Positions 54,236-63,104 of a stretch of 64,000 nucleotides of DNA are shown one piece after another (within the stretch, counting starts at the first letter, position 1; every line of letters begins with the position of its first letter). Position numbers and translations under genes: made by a program. The notes beneath the pieces are model-generated. The model had not been told where the DNA came from and made no database searches. It saw nothing but the letters and a program-made list of their open reading frames with translations. Source of the stretch: Calothrix sp. FI2-JRJ7 (GTDB taxonomy: Bacteria > Cyanobacteriota > Cyanobacteriia > Cyanobacteriales > Nostocaceae); the NCBI GenBank assembly GCA_019359675.1, contig JAHHGX010000002.1:36751-100750 (forward strand), written 5' to 3'.

Positions 54236-54369
54236 ATTTAAACAATAGTAGTTTTTTATACTAATATCATTATAAGCTTCAGACGATTTGAGTACTTCAC
54301 TGTAAACAACGAAATCTTTTTAAACTTTGTGTAAACTACCCGGTTAAATACGATGTTCACCTGTAATTA

Positions 54370-54537
54370 CTAGCGTGGCACACCTAACAGCGTTTTTTGT
54401 GCAGTACACGCCGCTCCACATCTTCCTACCAGACCCATTCCACCAGCTGTTGTTGAAACTTCTGCACCTGCAACGGCGCCTGTAGTGATGAATCCTATGC
54501 CTGTTTTATTAAAAGGCGCCGATTTTAAGTTATTCAT
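54370..54537 (-). pseudogene. Duplicated N-terminal fragment of the WD40/J-domain gene
   Basis: The frame from ATG 54537 reads MNNLKSAPFNKTGIGFITTG then AVAGAEVSTTAGGMGLV, nearly identical to the first 37 residues of the protein starting at 53287, then diverges into CTAQKTLLGVPR and stops. At DNA level about 115 bases (54421-54537 against 53172-53287) match with about ten differences. The copy has no WD40 or J-domain. Read as a recombination scar or residual second family member. Confidence 0.8.
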
Positions 54538-54538
54538 T

Positions 54539-54919
54539 ATTAATATTTCAAAAGCTAGACAGGAATTAAGTAATAAGGCTGCACAAGAAACATTCTTAGA
54601 ATTGATAGAATCGATTGTAATTAACAAATATCCAAAATTAAGTCGGGAGGAAGTACAAGAAATGCTGACTTTAAATTTAATTCGAGGTACAAGGTACTAT
54701 CAAGAGCTAAAAGAAGAGCTAAAAGAAGAGCTAGAAGAAGAAATCACAGCCAAGGTCAAAGCCAAGGTTGAGAAGAAAGCTAAAGCCGAGGCTAAAGAAG
54801 AAGTCAAATTAGATACAGCAGCTAGGCTTTTACAACGGGGTATTAGTCCGCAGGAAGTCGCAGCAGCACTAGAGTTAGATTTAGAAACTGTAAATAATAT
54901 AGCAAGCACGCAGTTGTAA
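54539..54919 (+). pseudogene. Rpn/PD-(D/E)XK-type transposase-like nuclease, C-terminal remnant
   Basis: From about 54542 the plus frame reads NISKARQELSNKAAQETFLE, then LIESIVINKYPKLSREEVQE and MLTLNLIRGTRYYQELKEEL, followed by an Lys/Glu coiled stretch and LLQRGISPQEVAAALELDLE. This is the usual C-terminal third of Rpn-family (DUF2887-like) recombination-promoting nucleases. The nuclease core is missing; upstream of 54540 the DNA is the antisense of the duplicated WD40 gene start, so the open frame to 54485 is chimeric. A non-functional remnant is most likely. Confidence 0.75.
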
Positions 54920-55282
54920 GCTGTAAGCTTTACCAATTTCAGACAGGGTGCCCATTTGTAAAAACTTATGCGGCGCCTGTCATTTATTATTTACATAATT
55001 TGATAAAATATCAATATTATGAGAACTGAACACGGCTGTCTCATACTTGTAGCGGGCAAGGATGCCCACTCCATAAGTCAAAAATAATTTAATTTTTAAA
55101 ATCTTAGGTATCATTCAAAATATTTAATAATTAATTGTAATTAATAAGTATTCAAGGGAAAAGCTCTGCTTTACGTGCCCGACTCATGACATGAGGTAAC
55201 ATTTTATCAATTTGCAGTATAACTATGTTGTTTTAAGGTATGTTTAAAAATATCGTTTAAAGTTTAATATTAGAATTTTTCG
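54920..55282. other. Intergenic region before the divinyl reductase gene
   Basis: 363 bases, with the GGGCAxGGATGCCC repeat at 55052-55077 and a piece of the 17500-type repeat (CCCGACTCATGACATGAGG) at about 55178. No gene seen; the promoter for the reductase should lie near the right end. Confidence 0.55.
55052..55077 (+). repeat. GGGCAxGGATGCCC repeat, copy 4
   Basis: GCGGGCAAGGATGCCCACTC then CATAAG, a variant of the CCACAAG tail. Intergenic. Confidence 0.8.
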
Positions 55283-56482
55283 ATGACATCAGTAGATTTT
55301 CCTAAGCATAAGAAGGCTAAAGCTTTAAAACCCGGAAGTCGGCGCCCTGCTAAAGAGCTATGCAGTGAGTGTGGGCTTTGTGATACATATTATGTTCACT
55401 ATGTCAAGGAAGCTTGCGCTTTTATTAATCAGCAGTTCGAGACTTTAGAACAACAAAGTCACGCTGCCACGCGCAATCTTGATAATCCCGATGAGGTTTA
55501 TTTTGGGGTACATCAAGAAATGATGGCAGCACGTAAACAACAGCCAATAGAAGGCGCCCAGTGGACGGGTATAGTAAGTTCGATTGCTATCGAAATGCTG
55601 AATCGCGGTATGGTCGAAGGTGTTGTTTGTGTACAAAACACAAAGGAAGATAGATTTGGCCCAATGCCTGTTATTGCTCGCACTCCTGAAGAAGTATTGG
55701 CTGCACGTGTTAATAAACCGACTTTATCACCGAATCTTTCGGTGTTGGAACAAATTGAACAGTCAGGAATGAAGCGGTTGTTAGTAATTGGTGTGGGTTG
55801 CCAAATACAAGCACTACGAGCGGTTGAGAAACAATTGGGGTTAGAGAAGCTTTATGTTTTAGGTACTCCTTGTGTTGATAATGTGACACGCGCTGGGTTA
55901 CAAAAATTTCTAGATACTACAAGTAAGTCACCTGATACGGTCGTTTATTACGAGTTCATGCAAGATTTTCGAGTTCACTTTAAGCACGAAGATGGTTCAA
56001 CAGAGTTAGTACCATTTTTTGGTTTAAATACAAAAGAACTCAAAGATGTATTTGCACCATCGTGTATGAGTTGCTTTGACTATGTAAATTCTTTGGCTGA
56101 TTTAGTTGTTGGGTATATGGGGGCACCGTTTGGTTGGCAGTGGATTTTGGTGCGAAATGATACAGGTAAAGAAATGCTCGATTTGGTTGAAGACCAAATT
56201 GATACGCAACCTGTAATGTCACAGGGAGATAGAAAAGCCGCAGTTCAACAAAGTATACCCGCTTATGATAAAGGGGTTACTTTGCCAATGTGGGCAGCTA
56301 AATTAATGGGAGTGGTGATTGAAAAAATCGGGCCCAAAGGTTTAGAATATGCGCGCTTTTCGATTGATTCGCACTTTACCCGCAATTATTTGTACGTAAA
56401 ACGACAATATCCAGAGAAGTTAGAAGCACATGTACCAGAGTTCGCAAAGCGAATCGTCAGACAATATAAATTACCAAATTGA
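55283..56482 (+). CDS. bciB: 3,8-divinyl protochlorophyllide a 8-vinyl-reductase, ferredoxin type (BciB-like)
   Basis: 399 residues. Reduces the 8-vinyl group of divinyl (proto)chlorophyllide with ferredoxin electrons, a step of chlorophyll synthesis. It belongs to the coenzyme F420 hydrogenase beta subunit (FrhB) family with FAD and Fe-S centres: the N-terminal cluster motif is LCSECGLCDTYYV with a further C in KEACAF; VIGVGCQIQALRAVEKQLGL, LGTPCVDNVTRAGLQKFL and FAPSCMSCFDYVNSLADLVV supply more cysteines; VGYMGAPFGWQWILVRN follows. This pattern and length match the cyanobacterial slr1923-type reductase. A related plant enzyme is 7-hydroxymethyl chlorophyll a reductase, so the exact step has modest uncertainty. 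A 28-base palindrome follows the stop. Confidence 0.9.
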   Translation: MTSVDFPKHKKAKALKPGSRRPAKELCSECGLCDTYYVHYVKEACAFINQQFETLEQQSHAATRNLDNPDEVYFGVHQEMMAARKQQPIEGAQWTGIVSSIAIEMLNRGMVEGVVCVQNTKEDRFGPMPVIARTPEEVLAARVNKPTLSPNLSVLEQIEQSGMKRLLVIGVGCQIQALRAVEKQLGLEKLYVLGTPCVDNVTRAGLQKFLDTTSKSPDTVVYYEFMQDFRVHFKHEDGSTELVPFFGLNTKELKDVFAPSCMSCFDYVNSLADLVVGYMGAPFGWQWILVRNDTGKEMLDLVEDQIDTQPVMSQGDRKAAVQQSIPAYDKGVTLPMWAAKLMGVVIEKIGPKGLEYARFSIDSHFTRNYLYVKRQYPEKLEAHVPEFAKRIVRQYKLPN

Positions 56483-56485
56483 AAA

Positions 56486-56513
56486 GTAGAGACGTGATTA
56501 ATCACGTCTCTAC
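56486..56513. repeat. 28-bp palindrome GTAGAGACG...CGTCTCTAC, copy D
   Basis: Perfect palindrome with centre TGATTAATCA, four bases after the bciB stop; possible terminator hairpin. Confidence 0.9.
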
Positions 56514-56639
56514 AGAAAATATAAGATGTGTCATTCTGAGCGTAAAGGTAAACGTAGTTTTCCCGTAGGGTAGTTTTCCTCAAGGATAGAATCTCAATGG
56601 ACTTCAAGCTTTTTAGATGCTACCCTACGTTCAGCATGA

Positions 56640-56699
56640 CATAACTCCTAACTCCTAACTTCTAACTCCTAACTCATAACTCCTAACTCCTAACTTTTT
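56640..56699. repeat. Heptamer repeat (CTAACTC)n
   Basis: Eight or so units of CTAACTC, CATAACTC and CTAACTT, ending in TTTTTT directly at the ftsI stop codon. Between convergent bciB and ftsI. Confidence 0.85.
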
Positions 56700-58544
56700 T
56701 TATCTTGGCTGACTTGGTGGAAGTTGTTCTGTTGTAATTAGTGCTTCCATTACTTCTTTGGCTATAGGCGCCGCGACTGTACCACCGTATGCTTGTTCGC
56801 CTTTTGGTTCATCGACTATTGCTAGTACAACATAACGAGGTGATTCTACTGGTAGTATTCCTATAAAACTTGTAATTCTGGCGTTTGCCATATAACCACC
56901 ACCAGAAGCATTAGCTTTTTGAGCAGTACCTGTTTTACCTGCTATGCGATAACCATTTATTTGTGCTTCTTTACCTGTACCTTTAGTAGAAACAACCGTT
57001 TCCATCATTTCTACTACTTTTTGTGCTGTGATTGGTGAAAAAATTTGTCGGGCTTCCGGTCGTGTTGGTGTATAGTGCATTTGACCTTTGCTGTCAAATA
57101 ATCCTTTGACGACGTGAGGTGTTACTAATTTACCACCATTCGCTAAAGCTGCTGTCATTTGTACTAGTTGTAATGGCGTGAGCGAAAATCCTTGACCGAA
57201 GGATGTTGTTGCTGGCTCAATTGGCGTAGTGATAAATTCTTCCTGACTTTTAAGTTGACTGGCAACGGAGAATGGTAAGTCTGTCTCCATACTTTGCCCT
57301 AAGCCTAGTTTCTCTAACCAACCATAATAAACGCTAGGGCGCATACGTTGCATTATCTGCACCATCCCAATGTTGCTAGAAAATTTGAGAATTTGGGCAA
57401 TGTTAATGCGTCCGTAACGTTTGTCTTCTGAATTTTTGATTGTACGGTCGCCAACTTGAATTGTTCCTGAGTCGCTAAATACATCATCGGGCTTAATAAT
57501 TCCTGCCTCAAGACCAATAGCTACATTCAATGGTTTGAAGGTAGAACCTGGTTCGTATAAGTCGGCAACTGCCCAATTTCTGAATAGTGAAATATCCGCT
57601 TTGGAATATTCGTTTGGGTTGTAAGTTGGCTGTGTTACCATCGCTAGCAGCGAACCGTCATAAGCATCCATTACTATTACGGCGCCACGCTTTGCACTGT
57701 AACGTTTCATCTGATTTTTTAATGCAGAACGAGCTGCGCGCTGTAAACGGGTATCAATAGTTAGCTGCATTCCCATATCATCAAAATTTGGGAACCCGGA
57801 TGGTGCATAATCTGGCATTAAGGCGCCATTACCAGCACGACTCAAACGAACTGCTTGTGCGGCACGTTCTAAAAGTTTTTCTTGACTATATTCAACTCCA
57901 GCCTGTCCTCGACGGTCAAGATTTACATACCCTACGACTTCAGACGCTAATTCTTGGGTGGGGTAGTAGCGCGCGTATCTTTGCCGCAGTTCAAGACCAT
58001 CGAAACGTAATGCGGTTATCCGGTCTGCAACTGCCTCTGATAAAGCAGAATTTAACAAGATATTACTATTTTGAGCGGCAAACCGACTTTCTAGCTTACT
58101 GGCATCTTGGTCTAAAATTTTCGCCAGTTCTTCTGCCACCTGATGACGTGGCTTATTAAATTGTTTTGGGTGAGCGTGTAAAGTATAAACTTGACGGTCA
58201 ACTGCCAATAAATTTTTATTACGGTCTATTACTTGTCGGCGAGGCATATAGGGTCTTAAGTTGACCATTTGCTGATTTCGAGCCTTTTGCGTCAACTTTG
58301 GACCGCGAACAATTTGTAAATTATATACATTTATACCTAAACCAATACCTGCTGCGATTAGCACTCCCCAAACCGTAAATAAACGCAGTTTAAAATTTGC
58401 TGTTATAGGTGCCGCCACAACAGTACTATTATCATCATCTTTTATATCTTTCGATGGATTTTTTGAATTTTGCCGCTGCCGACCTTTGAATTCTGCCTTG
58501 GGGAGGTTTCGGAATTTAATTTTGCCTGGTGGTAACTTTTGCAT
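56700..58544 (-). CDS. ftsI: Peptidoglycan D,D-transpeptidase FtsI (PBP2-like)
   Basis: 614 residues, class B penicillin-binding protein that cross-links septal peptidoglycan. A basic cytoplasmic start is followed by one membrane span at about 55-75 (LFTVWGVLIAAGIGLGINVY), the PBP dimerisation domain (MPRRQVIDRNKNLLAVDRQV; LASEVVGYVNLDRRGQAGVE), and the transpeptidase domain with S-x-x-K in YEPGSTFKPLNVAIGLEAG, S-x-N in LKFSSNIGMVQIMQRMRPS and K-T-G in YRIAGKTGTAQKANASGG. Length is normal. The FtsL-like gene lies about 150 bases upstream on the same strand, as in division operons of many bacteria. Confidence 0.95.
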   Translation of the reverse strand: MQKLPPGKIKFRNLPKAEFKGRQRQNSKNPSKDIKDDDNSTVVAAPITANFKLRLFTVWGVLIAAGIGLGINVYNLQIVRGPKLTQKARNQQMVNLRPYMPRRQVIDRNKNLLAVDRQVYTLHAHPKQFNKPRHQVAEELAKILDQDASKLESRFAAQNSNILLNSALSEAVADRITALRFDGLELRQRYARYYPTQELASEVVGYVNLDRRGQAGVEYSQEKLLERAAQAVRLSRAGNGALMPDYAPSGFPNFDDMGMQLTIDTRLQRAARSALKNQMKRYSAKRGAVIVMDAYDGSLLAMVTQPTYNPNEYSKADISLFRNWAVADLYEPGSTFKPLNVAIGLEAGIIKPDDVFSDSGTIQVGDRTIKNSEDKRYGRINIAQILKFSSNIGMVQIMQRMRPSVYYGWLEKLGLGQSMETDLPFSVASQLKSQEEFITTPIEPATTSFGQGFSLTPLQLVQMTAALANGGKLVTPHVVKGLFDSKGQMHYTPTRPEARQIFSPITAQKVVEMMETVVSTKGTGKEAQINGYRIAGKTGTAQKANASGGGYMANARITSFIGILPVESPRYVVLAIVDEPKGEQAYGGTVAAPIAKEVMEALITTEQLPPSQPR

Positions 58545-58597
58545 AATTATAAGTTAAAAGTGCGCTCGTGCTGAGTGCTGAGTAGAGTCATGAGTTA

Positions 58598-58662
58598 GTA
58601 GGGTGCGTGACGCTATAAAAATTATGAAATAAAACTAATGATCTAGTAGCGTCACGCACCTT
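58598..58662. repeat. GGTGCGTGACGCTA inverted repeat
   Basis: GGTGCGTGACGCTA and TAGCGTCACGCACC, exact 14-base arms separated by about 37 AT-rich bases, in the ftsI/FtsL-like gap. Flanked on both sides by degenerate heptamers (GAGTGCTGAGT; GTTAGGAG). A dispersed cyanobacterial repeat; it may reduce read-through into ftsI. Confidence 0.75.
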
Positions 58663-58698
58663 ACGAGTTAGGAGCTACTACTCAGCACGACTCACTAA

Positions 58699-59397
58699 TT
58701 AGTAACCAATAGGGATAGAATTTGGCGTTTGGGGTGTATTTACAACGGTAGATGGAGTATCTGGCTTTGAATCTGGCGCCGCAGGTAGGAAAATTTGACT
58801 TGCGGGGCTTGGAGAAGTTAAACCAGCGCTCTTGTTTTCTGCTTCGGCAGCTATTTTAGTTTTGAGAGCATTATTTGTTATCGTCAACTGTCGCTCGGTA
58901 CGCTGCAAATCTTGCAACTGGCGGTACGACTTACTCCACAGTTGCTGCGAATAAACAGTATAACCATACGCAATCAACGTTGAGACTACGAGTAAAAACG
59001 ATAGCACTGAAGTATAACGCTGCAACGAACATAAACGCAACAACCAAGAGGGCATGGTAGCAGCTGCTGAAGACATTACAGGAATTTCCTGACCTGGGGA
59101 AGGACGTGATTGAGTTAAGTTACCTTTAGGTTTACTAGATGTTGGACGTGAACGCTGTTTTTTATTCAACTCCTGAGTCGAAGTTTGAGAAATACTCCCA
59201 TTTTTATACGTCTGCTGCTTATTCCCCTTTTGAGGTACACCTGTCATTGGCGATGCAAGTGAATTGTTTGGTTTACCTTCTTGAACGTTAGTACTATCAT
59301 GTAATACAGATGAATTTGAATTACGGCGTTGAGAACGTCTGCGTCGGAACCAACCGCCCGTTGCAGAACTATCAACGTTTTTTTTGCGAACAGCCAT
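58699..59397 (-). CDS. FtsL-like single-span division protein
   Basis: 232 residues. A long basic, polar cytoplasmic stretch (about 1-125, rich in Ser/Asn/Lys/Arg: WFRRRRSQRRNSNSS) precedes one membrane span near 132-150 (YTSVLSFLLVVSTLIAYGYT) and a short coiled coil (YRQLQDLQRTERQLTITNNA), then a Pro/Ser-rich tail. One span followed by a periplasmic coiled coil, placed directly upstream of ftsI, is the FtsL/DivIC layout, so this is probably the cyanobacterial FtsL counterpart. Primary sequence similarity is weak, as always for FtsL, hence no symbol. Confidence 0.72.
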   Translation of the reverse strand: MAVRKKNVDSSATGGWFRRRRSQRRNSNSSVLHDSTNVQEGKPNNSLASPMTGVPQKGNKQQTYKNGSISQTSTQELNKKQRSRPTSSKPKGNLTQSRPSPGQEIPVMSSAAATMPSWLLRLCSLQRYTSVLSFLLVVSTLIAYGYTVYSQQLWSKSYRQLQDLQRTERQLTITNNALKTKIAAEAENKSAGLTSPSPASQIFLPAAPDSKPDTPSTVVNTPQTPNSIPIGY

Positions 59398-59797
59398 AAC
59401 TTTGATTTGAGATTGCCAGTAAGTTATTGTAGACGCTTGTGAGAAACCGGGTTTCTAACCAAAATGTTGTTTTTATTACAAGATATCGACTCATATTCCC
59501 GGTTTCTTGAAGTTTATGGGCACCTAATTGCTTGACATTAGCAAGAAATTACAATTTTTGGTATAATAACCAAGATGATAATTCATTTGTGAGCGAACAA
59601 AGCCGCAATCTGTATCATATCTAACAATATTGTGACTCGCAAGTTAGAATAAAACCTGTTTAATACCTCAGATACTGATTTAATGCTCAAAAACACATTT
59701 GAATGTGTCATATAAAAAAGGTTAAAAAAAAGCAACAAATACGGTATGGTATTCAACAGGCTAAAATTTTATTGCCGCATTTGGTGAAAGAGGAGTT
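59398..59797. other. Intergenic region FtsL-like gene/lipoprotein
   Basis: 400 bases between divergent genes, with the paired-palindrome element (59442-59507). TTGACA at 59532 and TATAAT at 59562 are both present but 24 bases apart, too far for one sigma-70 promoter. AAAGAGGAG lies just before the lipoprotein ATG as its ribosome site. No other gene seen. Confidence 0.6.
59442..59507 (-). repeat. Paired-palindrome element, copy 7
   Basis: AGAAACCGGGTTTCT (59442-59456) and a decayed ATATTCCCGGTTTCT (59493-59507), starts 51 apart, core TTGTTTTTATTACAAG in inverted orientation. Confidence 0.85.
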
Positions 59798-60040
59798 ATG
59801 AAAATTAGAATCCTTGGTATTGCTCTCGTTTTAGGTTTGGCTACAACTCTCGGCGCCTGCGAAGGTGGCGGTGGTGATGCTGGTGGTGGTGCAGGTACTG
59901 CTTCACCTGGTGCAGTAGAACCAACTGATGCAGCTACAACCCCTGCTACAACTGCTACAACCCCTGCTACAACTACTACTGGTGCTGCAACTCCTAAAGC
60001 TACTGGCGCCGCTACTCCTAAAGCTACAAAGTCTCCCTAA
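59798..60040 (+). CDS. Small putative lipoprotein, Thr/Ala-rich
   Basis: 80 residues. Starts MKIRILGIALVLGLATTLGA then C: a lipoprotein signal peptide with lipobox L-G-A-C at about 18-21. The mature part is low complexity: GGGGDAGGGAG, then repeats of TTPAT and GAATPKAT. AAAGAGGAG precedes the ATG. A membrane-anchored, disordered peptide of about 60 residues; function unknown. The DNA repeats are in frame, so copy number can vary. Start and export signal are clear even though no family is recognised. Confidence 0.7.
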   Translation: MKIRILGIALVLGLATTLGACEGGGGDAGGGAGTASPGAVEPTDAATTPATTATTPATTTTGAATPKATGAATPKATKSP

Positions 60041-60318
60041 GCCTTAGTTGAGATCAGTCGCTAAGTTTTAGTAGTAGCTCAATGCTCCTCACTACACTGT
60101 TTAGTCAGAGTTACGAGTCTAGTGTGGAGTAAATAATATTTCCTTGAAAATGTTCGCATGTAAACGAAATCCGACTAATATTTTCCTGAACTATTTTCTT
60201 TAGTCCGTTTTGAGTAAAATATTGACCTGACGAAGCTTTTTGTCTTTGGCAGGTCTTTATTTCTATTTGGGTTTTTTGTCAATTGGTAACTACTGTTGCC
60301 TGGAGCGAGATTTTAAAA
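60041..60318. other. Intergenic region after the lipoprotein
   Basis: 278 bases; weak short inverted repeats only. The frame open from a TTG at 60283 is not convincing as coding before the ATG at 60319. Confidence 0.5.
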
Positions 60319-60648
60319 ATGGATATAAAAATTAAAAAACTATTTTCATTTATTATTCTTATTGCTATCACCAGTGTTTTGACTATCATAGTCAGTGGTT
60401 TACGTTTAAGCGCCTCATCGTTACCACCACCAGATGATATACCCGAAGAAATTTTACGAACAGAGATTATTACAGCTGCGCGTTCGTCGGTTGACGGCAA
60501 ACTACTTACTGCTGCTGAATACTTAGAACTACAGTCACAACTCAGTGCAGTTCCACCCCCAAAACTAGACCCGAAGATTCGCGAAAACATTTTTCTGCTG
60601 CGTATACGTAGTGCTTTAAAGTCAGTTTTTCCATTCTTGAATTTTTAG
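60319..60648 (+). CDS. Small membrane-anchored hypothetical protein
   Basis: 109 residues from ATG 60319: MDIKIKKLFSFIILIAITSV, a hydrophobic span of about 22 residues (8-30), then a soluble part SLPPPDDIPEEILRTEIITA, AARSSVDGKLLTAAEYLELQ and KIRENIFLLRIRSALKSVFP. A longer TTG-started reading (60283) adds 12 unlikely residues; GGAGCGAG lies about 10 bases upstream of the chosen ATG. Similar small proteins are common as conserved cyanobacterial hypotheticals. Codirectional with glgB, 155 bases upstream of it. Function unknown. Confidence 0.65.
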   Translation: MDIKIKKLFSFIILIAITSVLTIIVSGLRLSASSLPPPDDIPEEILRTEIITAARSSVDGKLLTAAEYLELQSQLSAVPPPKLDPKIRENIFLLRIRSALKSVFPFLNF

Positions 60649-60803
60649 CTAAACTTTTAGCAGTAAAGAGTTGAGGCACCGTCAAAACATGCTTATTTCA
60701 GCCTAAGTAGCGACAAAATCGAAAATAAATGTAAAGAATATATATAGAAATAAATAAAAAAGCAAATTTACTTAACCAATAAATCGCTCACGTAGGTAGC
60801 TCC

Positions 60804-63104
60804 ATGTCTATGACCACCATCGCTCCTGAACAGGTTAACCGCATCATCTGGAACCAGCATCATGACCCTTTTGAAATTCTTGGTTCCCACCTTATCGACC
60901 AAAATGGTACAAACGTCTGGGCTGTGCGAGCCTACTTACCAAATGCCAGTGCAGTGTGGGTAGTTCTTCCTGAAGAAAGAAAAGAAATTGAAATGGAGAG
61001 TGTGCATGACCCACATTTTTTTGAGTGTCGCATTGAAGCTAAGGAATTAAATAATTACCAGTTACGTATTAAAGAAGGTGAACACGAGCGTGTTACCTAT
61101 GACCCTTATGCTTTTCGCTCTCCTCGTCTGACCGAGTTTGATTTACATATTTTCTCGGAAGGAAATCATCATCGCATTTACGAGAAGTTAGGAGCGCACT
61201 TTATTTCTGTTGATGGTGTAACAGGTGTTTACTTTGCAGTATGGGCGCCTAATGCTCGTAACGTTTCGGTACTCGGTGATTTCAATAGTTGGGATGGACG
61301 TAAACACCAGATGCGTAGGGGTGCTACTGGGGTTTGGGAATTATTTATACCTGAACTTGAAGTAGGCACACATTATAAGTATGAAATAAAGAACAATGAT
61401 GGGCACATTTACGAAAAAAGTGACCCTTACGGATTTCAACAAGAACCTCGTCCTAAAACAGCTTCGATTGTCACTGACCTAAATTCGTATCAATGGCAAG
61501 ATGAAGACTGGATGGAAAAACGGCGCCATGCAGAACCACTTAACCAACCGATATCGGTTTATGAACTTCATTTAGGTTCGTGGATGCACGGTGCTAGTGC
61601 AAATATACCCAAAAATCCTGATGGAACAAATGCACCTGTGGTTCCTGTTTCTGAACTAAACCCAGGTGCCCGCTTTTTAACATACCGTGAACTTGCTGAA
61701 CGTCTTATCCCTTACGTAAAAGAATTGGGATACACCCATATTGAGTTACTACCAATTTCTGAACATCCATTTGATGGGTCTTGGGGATATCAAGTAACTG
61801 GATATTACGCACCTACTTCAAGATATGGTACACCAGAAGACTTTATGTACTTTATCGACCAATGTCATAAAAATGAGATTGGCGTGATTGTAGACTGGGT
61901 GCCAGGACATTTTCCTAAAGATGGACACGGTTTAGCATTCTTTGACGGTACACATCTTTATGAACATGCTGATCCCCGTAAAGGTGAACATAAAGAATGG
62001 GGTACGCTTGTATTTAATTATTCGCGGAATGAAGTTCGTAACTTTTTAGTAGCGAATGCTTTGTTCTGGTTTGATAAATATCATATTGATGGAATTCGCG
62101 TCGATGCTGTGGCGTCAATGCTTTATCTTGACTACTGTCGTAAAGAAGGAGAATGGGTAACAAATCAATATGGTGGCAGAGAAAATATTGAAGCTGCCGA
62201 TTTTTTACGCCAAGTCAATCATTTATTGTTTAGCTATTTTCCAGGTGTACTTTCAATAGCTGAAGAGTCCACATCTTGGCCAATGGTGTCTTGGCCTACA
62301 TATGTTGGTGGACTTGGTTTTAACTTGAAATGGAATATGGGCTGGATGCACGACATGCTAGATTATTTCAGCATGGACCCTTGGTTCCGTCAGTTCCACC
62401 AGAACAATATTACTTTTAGTATTTGGTATAACCACAGCGAGAACTTCATGCTGGCGCTATCGCATGACGAAGTGGTGCATGGTAAGAGTAATATTATTGG
62501 GAAAATGCCCGGTGATAGATGGCAAAAGTTTGCTAACGTGCGCTGTTTATTCTCATATATGTTTGCTCATCCTGGAAAGAAAACCATGTTTATGAGCATG
62601 GAATTCGGACAGTGGAGTGAGTGGAACGTTTGGGGTGATTTGGAATGGGGTTTATTGCAGCACGAATCACACCATTTGTTAAAACTGTTTTTCCAAGACT
62701 TGAATCATCTTTACCGCAGTGAACCTGCATTATATTCCCAAGATTTTGCCCAAGAGGGGTTTGAGTGGATTGATTGTAGCGATAACCGTCATAGTGTTGC
62801 TGCGTTTATTCGTCGTGACAAAGACACAAATGATTTTATTGTCGTGGTTTGTAACTTCACACCACAACCTCATTCGCATTACCGCATTGGTGTTCCTGAA
62901 CTAGGTTTTTACACTGAGTTATTTAATAGCGATGCGCGTAAGTACGGTGGTAGTAATATGGGTAACTTAGGAGGCAAGTGGACTGATAACTGGTCGATGC
63001 ACAATCGCGAGTTCTCATTAGATTTATGCTTACCCCCATTAGGTGTGCTGCTTCTAAAGCTTGATAAAAATAGAACAGCTGCCGTAATGAATCAAGAAGT
63101 TTAA
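60804..63104 (+). CDS. glgB: 1,4-alpha-glucan branching enzyme
   Basis: 766 residues, GH13 enzyme that makes alpha-1,6 branches in glycogen. N-terminal CBM48-type modules ([40 protein letters not shown]), then the catalytic barrel: [20 protein letters not shown], the nucleophile in [16 protein letters not shown], the acid in [16 protein letters not shown] and the third acid in [22 protein letters not shown]-terminal beta domain ends the protein ([17 protein letters not shown]). Length is normal. Stop TAA overlaps the convergent histidine kinase stop by 4 bases. Confidence 0.96.
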   Translation: MSMTTIAPEQVNRIIWNQHHDPFEILGSHLIDQNGTNVWAVRAYLPNASAVWVVLPEERKEIEMESVHDPHFFECRIEAKELNNYQLRIKEGEHERVTYDPYAFRSPRLTEFDLHIFSEGNHHRIYEKLGAHFISVDGVTGVYFAVWAPNARNVSVLGDFNSWDGRKHQMRRGATGVWELFIPELEVGTHYKYEIKNNDGHIYEKSDPYGFQQEPRPKTASIVTDLNSYQWQDEDWMEKRRHAEPLNQPISVYELHLGSWMHGASANIPKNPDGTNAPVVPVSELNPGARFLTYRELAERLIPYVKELGYTHIELLPISEHPFDGSWGYQVTGYYAPTSRYGTPEDFMYFIDQCHKNEIGVIVDWVPGHFPKDGHGLAFFDGTHLYEHADPRKGEHKEWGTLVFNYSRNEVRNFLVANALFWFDKYHIDGIRVDAVASMLYLDYCRKEGEWVTNQYGGRENIEAADFLRQVNHLLFSYFPGVLSIAEESTSWPMVSWPTYVGGLGFNLKWNMGWMHDMLDYFSMDPWFRQFHQNNITFSIWYNHSENFMLALSHDEVVHGKSNIIGKMPGDRWQKFANVRCLFSYMFAHPGKKTMFMSMEFGQWSEWNVWGDLEWGLLQHESHHLLKLFFQDLNHLYRSEPALYSQDFAQEGFEWIDCSDNRHSVAAFIRRDKDTNDFIVVVCNFTPQPHSHYRIGVPELGFYTELFNSDARKYGGSNMGNLGGKWTDNWSMHNREFSLDLCLPPLGVLLLKLDKNRTAAVMNQEV

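Noticed and set aside
59532..59567. Sigma-70 promoter TTGACA...TATAAT
   Set aside because: The spacer is 24 bases, too long for one promoter.
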